From: an uncultured Draconibacterium sp. | GTDB lineage: Bacteria > Bacteroidota > Bacteroidia > Bacteroidales > Prolixibacteraceae | Reading direction: 5' to 3' | DNA length: 64,000 nucleotides | NCBI RefSeq assembly: GCF_963674925.1 | Contig: NZ_OY771647.1 | Location: 635,501-699,500 of the forward strand | In this document: positions 35,132 to 44,319 of the stretch, one piece after another | Numbering within the stretch: position 1 is the stretch's first letter | Layout: each line of letters opens with the position of its first letter | Notes under the pieces: model-generated | What the model was told of the DNA's origin: nothing | Seen by the model: only the letters and a program-made list of their open reading frames with translations | The model's database searches: none | Program-made: the position numbers and the translations under genes

Positions 35132-38100
35132 ATGGAAAAAAATCTAACTATCCATGGACTAAGTCCGTGTGTTTTGAAAATGCTTAAAGTTATGAAACTA
35201 ACGATCTTTTTGTTGCTGACAACCTTTATCGGAGTATTTGCTTCTGAGTCATATTCTCAGACTGCCAAATTATCCTTAAAAGCTGATCAGATATCACTCG
35301 AAGAGTTCCTCATAAAGATTGAAGAACAAAGCGAGTTTCACTTTTTCTATACCGGCGAAATCGATGTTGAGAGGAAAGTTTCCGGCGAATTCAGAAACAA
35401 AAAAATTAAGGATGTTTTGGATGCAATATCCGAAGAAGCCGGCATAAGATACGAAGTAATGGGACGCCAGATCATTCTTTCTCCAATGCATTCAGAAATG
35501 GTGATTCGAAGCATCCAGCAGCAGAGGCAGATTTCGGGGAAGGTTACTGATTCTGGTGGAAATCCTTTGCCAGGTGTAACGATTACGATAAAAGGTACAA
35601 CAATCGGTACCGTTAGTAATTTTGACGGAACTTTTGAGATACAAAACATTCCGGAAAATGCAACTCTTACTTTTTCATTTGTGGGAATGAAAACCCAGGA
35701 GATTCAGGTTAGCGGACAAAGTGAAATTAACGTTTCATTGGTTGAGGAGTCGATTGGACTTGAGGAGGTTGTTGCAATAGGATACGGGTCGATAAAAAAG
35801 AGTGACCTTACAGGAGCTTTGTCTCAGGTAAAGTCAGATGAAATTGCAGCTTATCCTTCTATTAATATGGTGCAGGCTTTGCAAGGAAGAACGTCGGGTG
35901 TTCAAATTCAGTCGAACAATGGTGAGCCTGGATCATCATATAAAGTAAGGATTAGGGGGGCAACTTCTATAAATTCTTCTTCTGATCCCTTGTATGTGGT
36001 CGATGGTTTCCCTGGTGGATATGCTCCTCCTGCAGAAGACATTGAATCTATTGAGATTTTGAAAGACGCATCGGCTACAGCAATTTATGGTTCGCGTGGT
36101 GCCAATGGGGTAATCATGATAACAACCAAACGCGGAAAAGCAGGGAAAGCTACTGTTGAGCTAAATTCATCCTATTCTTTTCAAACTCCAATAAACAAAC
36201 TGGACTTACTAAACAAAGACCAGTTTATTGATTATATCACAGAAATATCACCAACTGCGCTTGATGGACAATTGATAGGACCGGGAACAGACTGGCAGGA
36301 TGAAATCTTTCGAAATGGAGGAGTTCAAAATTATCAGCTATCTTTTAAGGGAGGAAGTGAGCAATTAAAATATTACATCTCAGGAATAGTTTATGATCAT
36401 AAGGGTATTATCCTTAATTCAAATCACAAAAGGTATTCAGTAACTGGTAATTTCGATCTTAATATTTCTGAAAAGTTTCGTTTGGGCGCTAATTTCTTTC
36501 TTTCAAGAACTCAGCACGACGGTATTAGAACCCAGGAAAATGGAGGTTCAACGGGTGTTGTCACCGCCGCTTTCCAGATGGAGCCAACCCTACCTGTTTA
36601 TGATGATAATGGAGATTATACCATTTCTTTTTTAGGAGATCCAAATGATAACCCGGTGGCCTTGGCAGAAGAATTAAAATCACAGTATGTTGACGACATT
36701 ATGCAAGCCAACTTTTTTGGAGAGTATGACCTGTTAAAAGATTTGAAGCTAAAAATTGTTCTGGGAGCAACAACCGGCAATAATAGAAGCGGGGGTTATA
36801 CTTCTACTTCACTTATGTCAGGTAATGCTATTGGAGGAGCGGCCAATATAGATGGATCAAAGTCGACAAATCTGATAAATGAGAATTATTTAACCTACTC
36901 AAAGAGTTTTGGAGAACACGATGTAACTGCAATGGGTGGTTATTCTTATCAGTCAGCCAGACGCGAATATTGGGGTGCTGCTTCAACAACCTTCTTATCA
37001 GATGCATTTTTATGGTGGGATCTGGATGGAGGCTCAGTTTATAGAGCTCCATACTCAGGAATAACCGAATCTGAGCTTGCTTCTTATTACGGACGGATAA
37101 ATTACAAACTGGCGGATAAATATTTGATTACCTTAAATGCACGTTATGACGGATCTTCCCGTTTTGCTAAAAATAACAAATGGGCTTTTTTCCCTTCTGG
37201 TGCTATTGCATGGAACGTTGCTGAAGAATCATTTATGGATGATATTCCCCAGGTTAGCCAGTTAAAAATAAGAGCCAGTTATGGGGTTACCGGAAATCAG
37301 GCAGTTGGAGAGTATCGCTCCTTGGCCCGTTTAAGTACAGTTCATTCTGTACAGGGTGGGCAAATTGTTAATGCGGTGAGACCAAGTTCGGTAGCCAATA
37401 ATAATCTATCCTGGGAAAGCACTGCTCAAACCGATATCGGTTTTGATTTGGGCTTGTTTAATCAACGTGTTATGTTGGTGGCCGACTATTATTATAAAAA
37501 GACTACAGATTTATTATTTAATATGCCGCTTCCTGAATATTCCGGTTTTACTACCATGTTGAAGAATATTGGTAGCCTGGAGAACAAAGGCTTTGAATTT
37601 ACATTATCGACTGTCAATTTCGACAATAAATTTAAGTGGACAAGTGACTTGAATTTTTCTGTTAACAGAAACAAAGTTCTTAAGCTTCCTGATGGAAATG
37701 ATATTCTTTACCGTGTTATGCCAGCACATATGGTTGGTATTACGAACACGAATGTTTTAAGAGAAGGAGAAGCTGTTGGTGTATTTTATGGATATCTTTA
37801 TGATGGTGTCAATCAGGAGAATGAAGATATATTACCGGGAAATTTCGACCAGTATGCTGGTGGCGAAAAATACAAAGACGTTGATGGAACACGGGATGAA
37901 GATGGAAATCTAACCGGAGAACCTGATGGAAGAATTTCTTCCGATGACAGAACGATTATGGGAGATCCTAACCCGGATTTTATATGGGGGCTTACCAATA
38001 ATCTCGAATACCAGGGTTTCGACCTTAATATCTTCATACAGGGGTCACACGGAAACGACATGTTTAGCTACACCCTTATGGAGTTGGAAACACTGAGGGG

Positions 38101-38461
38101 ATATAACAATTCTACAACAAGAGCTCTTGACAGGTGGACACCAACCAATACAGATACAGATGTGCCCGTAGCAAGTTCAGCCAGAGGCTATCATTCGTCA
38201 TCCCGATGGGTTTACGATGGAAGCTATGTACGTCTAAAAAATATCGCGTTAGGTTATAGCTTACCACAATCATGGACAAACCCTTTGGGCCTAAGTCATG
38301 TGAAACTATACATAAGTGGGCAGAACTTATTAACCTTAACAAAATACCGTGGGTATGATCCTGAGGTGAATTATAACGGTTCGAACATTAGTGCCGGGTT
38401 TGATTATGGTAGTTATCCAAGTGCTAAATCATACACATTTGGGGTTAAAGTTATTTTCTAA
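35132..38461 (+). CDS. SusC-family TonB-dependent transporter with STN domain, PUL 3
   Basis: This 1109-residue importer has a long N-region, a signal ending ASESYSQ near residue 47, an STN (secretin/TonB N-terminal) domain at about 50-120 (ISLEEFLIKIEEQSEFHFFYTGE), a carboxypeptidase-D-like domain (ISGKVTDSGGNPLPGVTIT), plug motifs VVAIGYGSIKKSD, YVVDGFPGG and IYGSRGANGVI, and a beta barrel ending KVIF. The STN domain contacts the FecR anti-sigma, marking this as a signalling transporter, unlike the SusC proteins of PULs 1 and 2. Its leader contains a candidate antisense RNA. Confidence 0.95.
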   Translation: MEKNLTIHGLSPCVLKMLKVMKLTIFLLLTTFIGVFASESYSQTAKLSLKADQISLEEFLIKIEEQSEFHFFYTGEIDVERKVSGEFRNKKIKDVLDAISEEAGIRYEVMGRQIILSPMHSEMVIRSIQQQRQISGKVTDSGGNPLPGVTITIKGTTIGTVSNFDGTFEIQNIPENATLTFSFVGMKTQEIQVSGQSEINVSLVEESIGLEEVVAIGYGSIKKSDLTGALSQVKSDEIAAYPSINMVQALQGRTSGVQIQSNNGEPGSSYKVRIRGATSINSSSDPLYVVDGFPGGYAPPAEDIESIEILKDASATAIYGSRGANGVIMITTKRGKAGKATVELNSSYSFQTPINKLDLLNKDQFIDYITEISPTALDGQLIGPGTDWQDEIFRNGGVQNYQLSFKGGSEQLKYYISGIVYDHKGIILNSNHKRYSVTGNFDLNISEKFRLGANFFLSRTQHDGIRTQENGGSTGVVTAAFQMEPTLPVYDDNGDYTISFLGDPNDNPVALAEELKSQYVDDIMQANFFGEYDLLKDLKLKIVLGATTGNNRSGGYTSTSLMSGNAIGGAANIDGSKSTNLINENYLTYSKSFGEHDVTAMGGYSYQSARREYWGAASTTFLSDAFLWWDLDGGSVYRAPYSGITESELASYYGRINYKLADKYLITLNARYDGSSRFAKNNKWAFFPSGAIAWNVAEESFMDDIPQVSQLKIRASYGVTGNQAVGEYRSLARLSTVHSVQGGQIVNAVRPSSVANNNLSWESTAQTDIGFDLGLFNQRVMLVADYYYKKTTDLLFNMPLPEYSGFTTMLKNIGSLENKGFEFTLSTVNFDNKFKWTSDLNFSVNRNKVLKLPDGNDILYRVMPAHMVGITNTNVLREGEAVGVFYGYLYDGVNQENEDILPGNFDQYAGGEKYKDVDGTRDEDGNLTGEPDGRISSDDRTIMGDPNPDFIWGLTNNLEYQGFDLNIFIQGSHGNDMFSYTLMELETLRGYNNSTTRALDRWTPTNTDTDVPVASSARGYHSSSRWVYDGSYVRLKNIALGYSLPQSWTNPLGLSHVKLYISGQNLLTLTKYRGYDPEVNYNGSNISAGFDYGSYPSAKSYTFGVKVIF

Positions 38462-38491
38462 TCCATCATGAATAATCTTAAATTAACAAAA

Positions 38492-39997
38492 ATGAAAAAG
38501 ATTAATATATTATCATTAATACTTATACTATCCATTATTTGGAGCTGTACCGATTTGGAGGAAAAGCCATTGGGTCTTTTAGCTCCGGAAGGCTTTTTTA
38601 ATACTGAAAAGGATGTTGAGGCTGCTATCTTTGGAGCCTATGGACGTATGGCTTCTGATCCTTATTGGGGCCGGAGAATGAGCTTCTGCCTGATGTATCG
38701 CAGCGACATGGTATCAGCTGGTCATCCGGGAATTCCCTCACAAAGGATCCAAATAGATAATTTTACTAATGATGCCAATAATGGGATGGTAACAATATTT
38801 TGGCCACGTGCGTACGACATCATTAGTGCTGCAAATACAGCTATTGAAGGTGCCAATATTATCGATATCGATGAAGAGAAACGTAACGCACTTATTGCTG
38901 AGGCCCGGTTTGCACGTGCTTCTGTGTATTTTAACCTGGTACGTCTTTTTGGTGATATTCCATACATTGAAGCGGCAGTAACAGATCCGGAAGCAATGAC
39001 TGATATTTCAAAAACACCTGAGTCTGAAGTTTATCAGGGAATAATCGAGGATCTTGAATTTGGGAAACAACATTTGCCCAACTATGTTAAGTATAGATCT
39101 CGTCCATCTAAAGGTTCGGCAGCAACCATGTTGGCAGATGTTTACCTTACCCTGGAAAACTGGGATGAAGCGTATGGCAATGCGAAATGGGTAATTGATA
39201 ATGCTGCAATGTTTGATTATGCTTTAGAAGCTGACTATCAGGATTTGTTTAATGCGACAAAACAAGACGGAATGAAGGAGCATATATTCGTTGTTGATTT
39301 TCTCGGATTAATGAACGGAGGTGGATCTGAGGGTGATGACGTTTGGGCATCAATGACCGGCATTCGGGGGTCTGATGTGCAAGGCTGGGGAGCAGCTGTT
39401 CCTATCATGTCAATTTATGAAAGTTTCGATAAAGATGATTACCGTACATCTGTTTCCTGGGATACCGAAACTTTAATTGGTGGGGTAATGACACCTTACA
39501 CTGATTTCCCGAATGAAAAACGGCCACATATTGCCAAATATTCCCGATTTATGGGTACTTCTACTAGTGGCCTCAGATACACAGATTTCAATTATTGGTA
39601 TTACCGATATGCAGATGTTTTGTTAATGGCTGCAGAGGCCGGATGCGAAGTAAACGGCGGCCCAAATGCCGAGCTGGAAGGATATGTTAACCAAATAAGA
39701 ACCAGGGCACGTAATGCTGCCGGGGTAATGAACACGGTTCCTGAGGATGTTACATCGGGACTGAGTAAAGAGGATTTTATTGATTTGGTTATAGAAGAGA
39801 GAAGGATTGAATTATGCTTCGAAGCTAAGCGTTGGTGGGATATAAAACGCAGAAAATTAGGGCAGGAAGTATTTAAAGGCCCAAATTCAATCGAACCTCA
39901 GCCGAACTTCCAGGATTTTCATTATTTGTTGCCACTACCTCAGGATGAGTTGGACAGAAATCCAAACCTGCTTCCTCAAAACCAGGGGTATAATTAA
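38492..39997 (+). CDS. SusD-family glycan-binding lipoprotein, PUL 3
   Basis: This 501-residue SusD homologue starts at MKKIN (38492), which gives the signal MKKINILSLILILSIIWSC. An in-frame ATG 24 bp upstream would place charged residues ahead of it. Family features include EARFARASVYFNLVRLFGDIPYI near residue 135 and IEERRIELCFEAKRWWDIKRRKLG near 440. It follows SusC by 30 bp. The ligand is unknown because the locus has no recognisable glycoside hydrolase. Confidence 0.92.
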   Translation: MKKINILSLILILSIIWSCTDLEEKPLGLLAPEGFFNTEKDVEAAIFGAYGRMASDPYWGRRMSFCLMYRSDMVSAGHPGIPSQRIQIDNFTNDANNGMVTIFWPRAYDIISAANTAIEGANIIDIDEEKRNALIAEARFARASVYFNLVRLFGDIPYIEAAVTDPEAMTDISKTPESEVYQGIIEDLEFGKQHLPNYVKYRSRPSKGSAATMLADVYLTLENWDEAYGNAKWVIDNAAMFDYALEADYQDLFNATKQDGMKEHIFVVDFLGLMNGGGSEGDDVWASMTGIRGSDVQGWGAAVPIMSIYESFDKDDYRTSVSWDTETLIGGVMTPYTDFPNEKRPHIAKYSRFMGTSTSGLRYTDFNYWYYRYADVLLMAAEAGCEVNGGPNAELEGYVNQIRTRARNAAGVMNTVPEDVTSGLSKEDFIDLVIEERRIELCFEAKRWWDIKRRKLGQEVFKGPNSIEPQPNFQDFHYLLPLPQDELDRNPNLLPQNQGYN

Positions 39998-40011
39998 TAA
40001 GCTTTACAATT

Positions 40012-40050
40012 TAAGGAGTTCCTAAAAATTATAGGAACTCCTTATTTTTA
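40012..40050 (+). terminator. Intrinsic terminator inside PUL 3
   Basis: TAAGGAGTTCCTA and TAGGAACTCCTTA form a perfect 13-bp stem with a 7-base loop and then a T-rich run. It lies 15 bp after the SusD stop codon and before the hydrolase genes. Confidence 0.85.
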
Positions 40051-40084
40051 TCTTTTATATCGATTGGTTTCAATCCGTGTTGAA

Positions 40085-41950
40085 ATGAAAAATGCCTTGT
40101 ACTATATCTCATTGTTTTTTGTAGTATTCCATACAAATGTTATGGCCCAAAAACCTTCTTATCATGATATAACATACTACAGTAAGGTTTTTGGAGGGGA
40201 AAAAACATTTCGCATTTACTTACCCCAAAAATACGATTCAACAACAAAACGTTACCCTGTAATTTATTTTTTTCATGGCTGGGGTGGCCGTTATTTTAAA
40301 GATCCTTCCGCCAATATCGCTCATGAAAAGTTAGGTAAACTGGCTGAAAAGCACCAGGTTATTCTGGTTATGTGGGATGGAAATATGGAAGAAACAGAAC
40401 CACGCCCTTACAATGTAGGGAACCATGCCGATATGAAATACAAGATACAGATGAAAGATTATTTTCCTGAGTTGATTAGCCATATTGATTCATCCTTCCC
40501 GACTATTCCTGATCGAAATAACCGCGGGATAATTGGGTTTAGCATGGGTGGGTTTATGGCTTCTTATCTGGCAGGAAAATATCCTGATAAAGTTTCGGCA
40601 GTGGTAAGTTTTACCGGAAGCGCAGAATTTTTCGTTGGATATCCTGATAATTACACCTTGTATCCGGTGCGGTATACGCTGGACAACCTTCGTGATCTTG
40701 CCTTTTATTTACACAACAGGGACAATTGCCCCATGGCTGGTTTAAACGAAGAAGTTTATCAGGCTGCGGTCTGGAACGAAATGGATAATTTTCAATATCA
40801 GAAAGTGCCGGGAGAACATTCAATCGACAAGCCTGGCGAAACCGAAGTTTTTGAATCGGCAATAAGTTATTTAGTCGAACAATTTAACAAGCCTAAACCA
40901 ACTAAACCAAAATGGTCGCATTACGATTTATACCCCGAATTCAAAGTTTGGGATTATACGGTGCAGAGCAATAAATCCGAGCCTGGTTTTTTGTACTTGA
41001 GAAATGTATCAAAATCAGGCTTTGGGTTTTATACTTACCGCTGGCTGCCCCATGGTAGTGCGATTAAAAATTGCAAGGCCGCAATAATTACGGCTCCATG
41101 TTATAAACCCAACTTTCAATACCAAATTACTATTGTTCATTCTAACACGGGAGTGATTAAGCGATTACTGCAAGAATCAGATAAAGTGGGCCGCTTGCAT
41201 TTCAGCTTGCCTGGCGATGGGTGCGAAGTTGGAATAGAGGAGGCTTCAGCAAATCCTGCTTTTTCGATTGTTGGTTACCGGTTGAACGGGAACGAAAAAT
41301 ATTTGAAGATTAACGAGCAAAACGAACTCCGGGTACAGTTATTAAACCGCACCCAATATATTCCGGCAAACAAGAAAATCAAGATTGAACTTTCATGCTC
41401 CGACAGTACCGTTCGTGTGCTTAACCCGGTTGACGAAATCGAATTGGGTAAAGAAAGTATAATCCTGGCTTCCAATACCTTTAAGGTTATTTGCACTAAA
41501 AAACCACCTTCCAACGGATCTCCGGCACGGTTAAACATGAAGATAAAGATTTCGTTTGAAGACTCTTCTAATGAAGATAGTTTTACTCTCCCGGTGTGGT
41601 TCGATGTACCTTACTTCGAAAAAACACTGATAATTACCGAACGAAATGACACTGTCTCAAAAAATAAGATTATAAGTCCAGGAAACCGGATCAAGATGCA
41701 ACAGGACGGGCATTTATTAAAATTATATACGGAAGATCCGTTTGTAGATTTTAATGAAGAAAAAGTATTTGCCGAAGTGATTCCGGCCTATTGGCCTGAC
41801 GGGTTAAGCCTCAGCTCGCAGGTTAAAATTGCAGAAGATTGTCCAAACGGGCATGAAATCGAATTCCTGGCATATTACGAAACAAAAACCTACAATCCAA
41901 TATTTAGGCAACGGCATTGGGGAAAGGTTAAAATTGTGGTAAAAGAATGA
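40085..41950 (+). CDS. Secreted esterase (esterase D/feruloyl esterase-like), PUL 3
   Basis: From the ATG at 40085 this is a 621-residue protein with a signal peptide ending near NVMAQ. Residues about 20-265 form an alpha/beta-hydrolase of the putative esterase family (PF00756): oxyanion region FFHGWGG, nucleophile Ser in IGFSMGG, and a likely catalytic His in GEHSID. The remaining 350 residues appear to be several beta-sandwich domains without recognised catalytic motifs, which makes this far longer than a simple esterase D. In a PUL, such enzymes usually remove acetyl or feruloyl groups from glycans; the substrate is not determinable here. Confidence 0.75.
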   Translation: MKNALYYISLFFVVFHTNVMAQKPSYHDITYYSKVFGGEKTFRIYLPQKYDSTTKRYPVIYFFHGWGGRYFKDPSANIAHEKLGKLAEKHQVILVMWDGNMEETEPRPYNVGNHADMKYKIQMKDYFPELISHIDSSFPTIPDRNNRGIIGFSMGGFMASYLAGKYPDKVSAVVSFTGSAEFFVGYPDNYTLYPVRYTLDNLRDLAFYLHNRDNCPMAGLNEEVYQAAVWNEMDNFQYQKVPGEHSIDKPGETEVFESAISYLVEQFNKPKPTKPKWSHYDLYPEFKVWDYTVQSNKSEPGFLYLRNVSKSGFGFYTYRWLPHGSAIKNCKAAIITAPCYKPNFQYQITIVHSNTGVIKRLLQESDKVGRLHFSLPGDGCEVGIEEASANPAFSIVGYRLNGNEKYLKINEQNELRVQLLNRTQYIPANKKIKIELSCSDSTVRVLNPVDEIELGKESIILASNTFKVICTKKPPSNGSPARLNMKIKISFEDSSNEDSFTLPVWFDVPYFEKTLIITERNDTVSKNKIISPGNRIKMQQDGHLLKLYTEDPFVDFNEEKVFAEVIPAYWPDGLSLSSQVKIAEDCPNGHEIEFLAYYETKTYNPIFRQRHWGKVKIVVKE

Positions 41951-41993
41951 AACCCGGTTGATAAAAAATGTGACAAACTAAAAATAAGAACCC

Positions 41994-43238
41994 ATGAAAA
42001 ATATGCTTGTAATTTTATTCTTCACGCTAACAAGTGTGACAATGCTATATGCACAGGATGAAAAACATCCCGGGTGGACTCATTTTTATATTGATGCGAT
42101 TCTGCCAGGCTCAACGTACGGAGCTGCAGGCCCTGTGTTAGCCGACTATGATGGCGATGGTGACCTGGACGTAGCTATCTCTCGCCGAAATACAAAGGAA
42201 GCATATTGGTATGAACGGTTTAATGATTCAATTTGGATACCCCATATTATTGGGCATGCAGATCAATTAGGCAACACTCTTGGTTCCGCCGGAATTGATA
42301 TTGACCAGGATGGATGGACTGACGTGATGTTTGAAGGCGTGTGGTTTAAAAACCCGGGGGACATTGGGAAAGATCCTTATAGCGAACCACAATGGAAATC
42401 CTATTTTTATAAGGGCGGCGGCCATGATATTTGTAGTGCAGACATTGATGGTGACGGTTCTGCAGATCCGGTTATCTACGATGGGTACAAACTATCGTGG
42501 TATACACGAACCTCAAAAGGCCTTGCTGAAAGGCTTATTGATTATGGTTATGAAGATCATGGTGGTATTGCCCCTAACGGTATTGGTGACCTGGATGGCG
42601 ATGGTGATCTGGATGTGGTTAACCCCGGTTACTGGTTTGAGAACCCCGGAAAGCAAATGGAGCGCTGGACACGCCATGAGTGGCCTTATCAGGAAGTACC
42701 GAATGCCTCATTTGGCAACAGCATTAGGGTGTGGATTGCCGACATCAATAAAGACGGCAAAAATGATATCGTATACAGCAATTGTGACACCGGAGGTTCG
42801 CATGTTTACTGGGTTGAAAACAAAAATAATGGCAGATCATGGGAAGCGCATAAACTGGCAGACCCCCCAACCCGTGAAGGTGATGTTCCCGGAACAGGTT
42901 CGTTTCATTCGTTGGGCATCGCAGACTTTGATCAGGATGGTAATATTGACATTTTCGCAGGCGAACAGGAAGACCCTTCGGTGTATATGGTTGAGCAAGG
43001 CAAAGTAGCAATGAAACCACAGGGTCTAAAAGAACGTGGTGTGATTTGGTATAACAAAGGGGGGACAAACCCCGCATTTGAAATCGATGTTATCCAAATA
43101 GACAACCCAGGCTGGCACGATGCACAATTGGGCGATGTGGATGGTGACGGGGATATCGACATTGTCTCAAAAGTGTGGCATGCCGACGGACCGATTCATC
43201 ATCTTGATTACTGGAGAAATGAACACCGAAAGAAATAA
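41994..43238 (+). CDS. FG-GAP/VCBS beta-propeller protein, PUL 3
   Basis: This 414-residue exported protein has a signal ending MLYAQ and repeated calcium-binding blade motifs (DYDGDGDLDV, DIDQDGWTDV, DIDGDGSADP, DLDGDGDLDV, DINKDGKNDI, DFDQDGNIDI, DVDGDGDIDI), about seven in all. That number suggests one closed seven-bladed propeller. Proteins of this type include carbohydrate-binding scaffolds and some polysaccharide lyases. No catalytic residues can be singled out by reading, so a lyase role is only possible. It lies 43 bp after the esterase gene. Confidence 0.75.
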   Translation: MKNMLVILFFTLTSVTMLYAQDEKHPGWTHFYIDAILPGSTYGAAGPVLADYDGDGDLDVAISRRNTKEAYWYERFNDSIWIPHIIGHADQLGNTLGSAGIDIDQDGWTDVMFEGVWFKNPGDIGKDPYSEPQWKSYFYKGGGHDICSADIDGDGSADPVIYDGYKLSWYTRTSKGLAERLIDYGYEDHGGIAPNGIGDLDGDGDLDVVNPGYWFENPGKQMERWTRHEWPYQEVPNASFGNSIRVWIADINKDGKNDIVYSNCDTGGSHVYWVENKNNGRSWEAHKLADPPTREGDVPGTGSFHSLGIADFDQDGNIDIFAGEQEDPSVYMVEQGKVAMKPQGLKERGVIWYNKGGTNPAFEIDVIQIDNPGWHDAQLGDVDGDGDIDIVSKVWHADGPIHHLDYWRNEHRKK

Positions 43239-43312
43239 TAAGGGAGAATGCCGATTCAAAAAACTGTCCAATTAAATATTTATGCCGTTATAAATCAATA
43301 ATAAAAAGACAT

Positions 43313-44104
43313 ATGAACCCAAAAAAAACTATCGCTCTATTCGTTATCTCATTTCTATTTGCTTTTAGCACTCATGCGAGCGATGACGTGTTCGCCGGAT
43401 ATGTTGTAAAAGAATTTACATTTGAAGGACATGATGCCAGGATTGTATTTCCGAATAAAAAGGAGGATCATAATTACTGGATCTGGAGAGCAAGATTCTG
43501 GGGACATGAACCCCAGGTCGATAAAGCCTTACTTGAAAAAGGTTTTCATGTTGTATATGTTGACGTTGCTAATTTATTCGGAAACCCGGAGGCAGTAAAG
43601 CTTTGGAACCACTTTTATGATTTTTGTGTTTCTGAATATCAACTAAATCCCAGAGTGGTATTGGAGGGGATGAGCCGTGGTGGTTTGATAATATACAACT
43701 GGGCCTCGCAAAATACAGATAAGGTTTTTTGCATTTATGCTGATGCACCTGTATGTGACATAAAAAGCTGGCCCGGGGGCATGTTTAAAGCCAAAGGAGA
43801 CCCCGATTTATGGAAAATTTGTTTAGAAGGTTATGGATTGGATTCTGTTTCGGTTAAAGATTTTAAGAACATTCCAATAAACAATTGTGTGCATATCGCA
43901 CAAGCCGAAATCCCGGTACTCCATGTTTATGGAGATGCGGATACCATCCTTCCTTATCAAGAAAACACAACATTACTGGCCGAAAACTTTAAAAATGCCG
44001 GGGGCACGATTAAATTAATAGCAAAGGAAGGTGTTGGACATCATCCTCATTGCCTGGAAGACCCAACACCAATTGTAGATTTTATTTTAAGTAGCATTCA
44101 TTAA
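43313..44104 (+). CDS. Secreted alpha/beta hydrolase, PUL 3
   Basis: This 263-residue protein has a signal peptide (to about residue 23, FSTHAS). The nucleophile elbow is EGMSRGG, the likely acid Asp lies in HVYGDADTILP and the His in GVGHHPHC, so a full Ser-Asp-His triad is present. The fold resembles the dienelactone-hydrolase/prolyl-oligopeptidase-like esterases often found in PULs. It is the second hydrolase of PUL 3 and probably a second glycan esterase, with a specificity that cannot be read. Confidence 0.7.
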   Translation: MNPKKTIALFVISFLFAFSTHASDDVFAGYVVKEFTFEGHDARIVFPNKKEDHNYWIWRARFWGHEPQVDKALLEKGFHVVYVDVANLFGNPEAVKLWNHFYDFCVSEYQLNPRVVLEGMSRGGLIIYNWASQNTDKVFCIYADAPVCDIKSWPGGMFKAKGDPDLWKICLEGYGLDSVSVKDFKNIPINNCVHIAQAEIPVLHVYGDADTILPYQENTTLLAENFKNAGGTIKLIAKEGVGHHPHCLEDPTPIVDFILSSIH

Positions 44105-44179
44105 TAATGCAGAAACAGCAGTTACTTTTTGAAAAGTATTTTCGTTGTTGTCAGTTTTTTCACTCAATATTGAAGCCCT

Positions 44180-44260
44180 ATGCCAAAGCCCAAGTACCTG
44201 ACCAATAATGGGTTAGAAAACCGGAATATTGATTATGACCATTTCAAGCTGACCAAATAA
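44180..44260 (+). other. Short 26-codon ORF, possible gene remnant
   Basis: In the 215-bp gap between two PUL 3 genes, an ORF reads MPKPKYLTNNGLENRNIDYD and ends six codons later (HFKLTK, stop). Its composition is protein-like and it is preceded by an in-frame stop two codons upstream. It may be the tail of a decayed gene or simply chance. No family is recognised. Confidence 0.2.
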
Positions 44261-44319
44261 ATATATTGAAGTGACAGAAGATTAATTCCGCATTATTATT
44301 TATCAAACTAAATTCAAAA

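Noticed and set aside
42331..43008. 225-codon frame in a second frame of the FG-GAP gene
   Set aside because: The DxDxDG repeats of the real frame produce a repetitive alternative frame rich in Met, Val and Trp; it has no domain.
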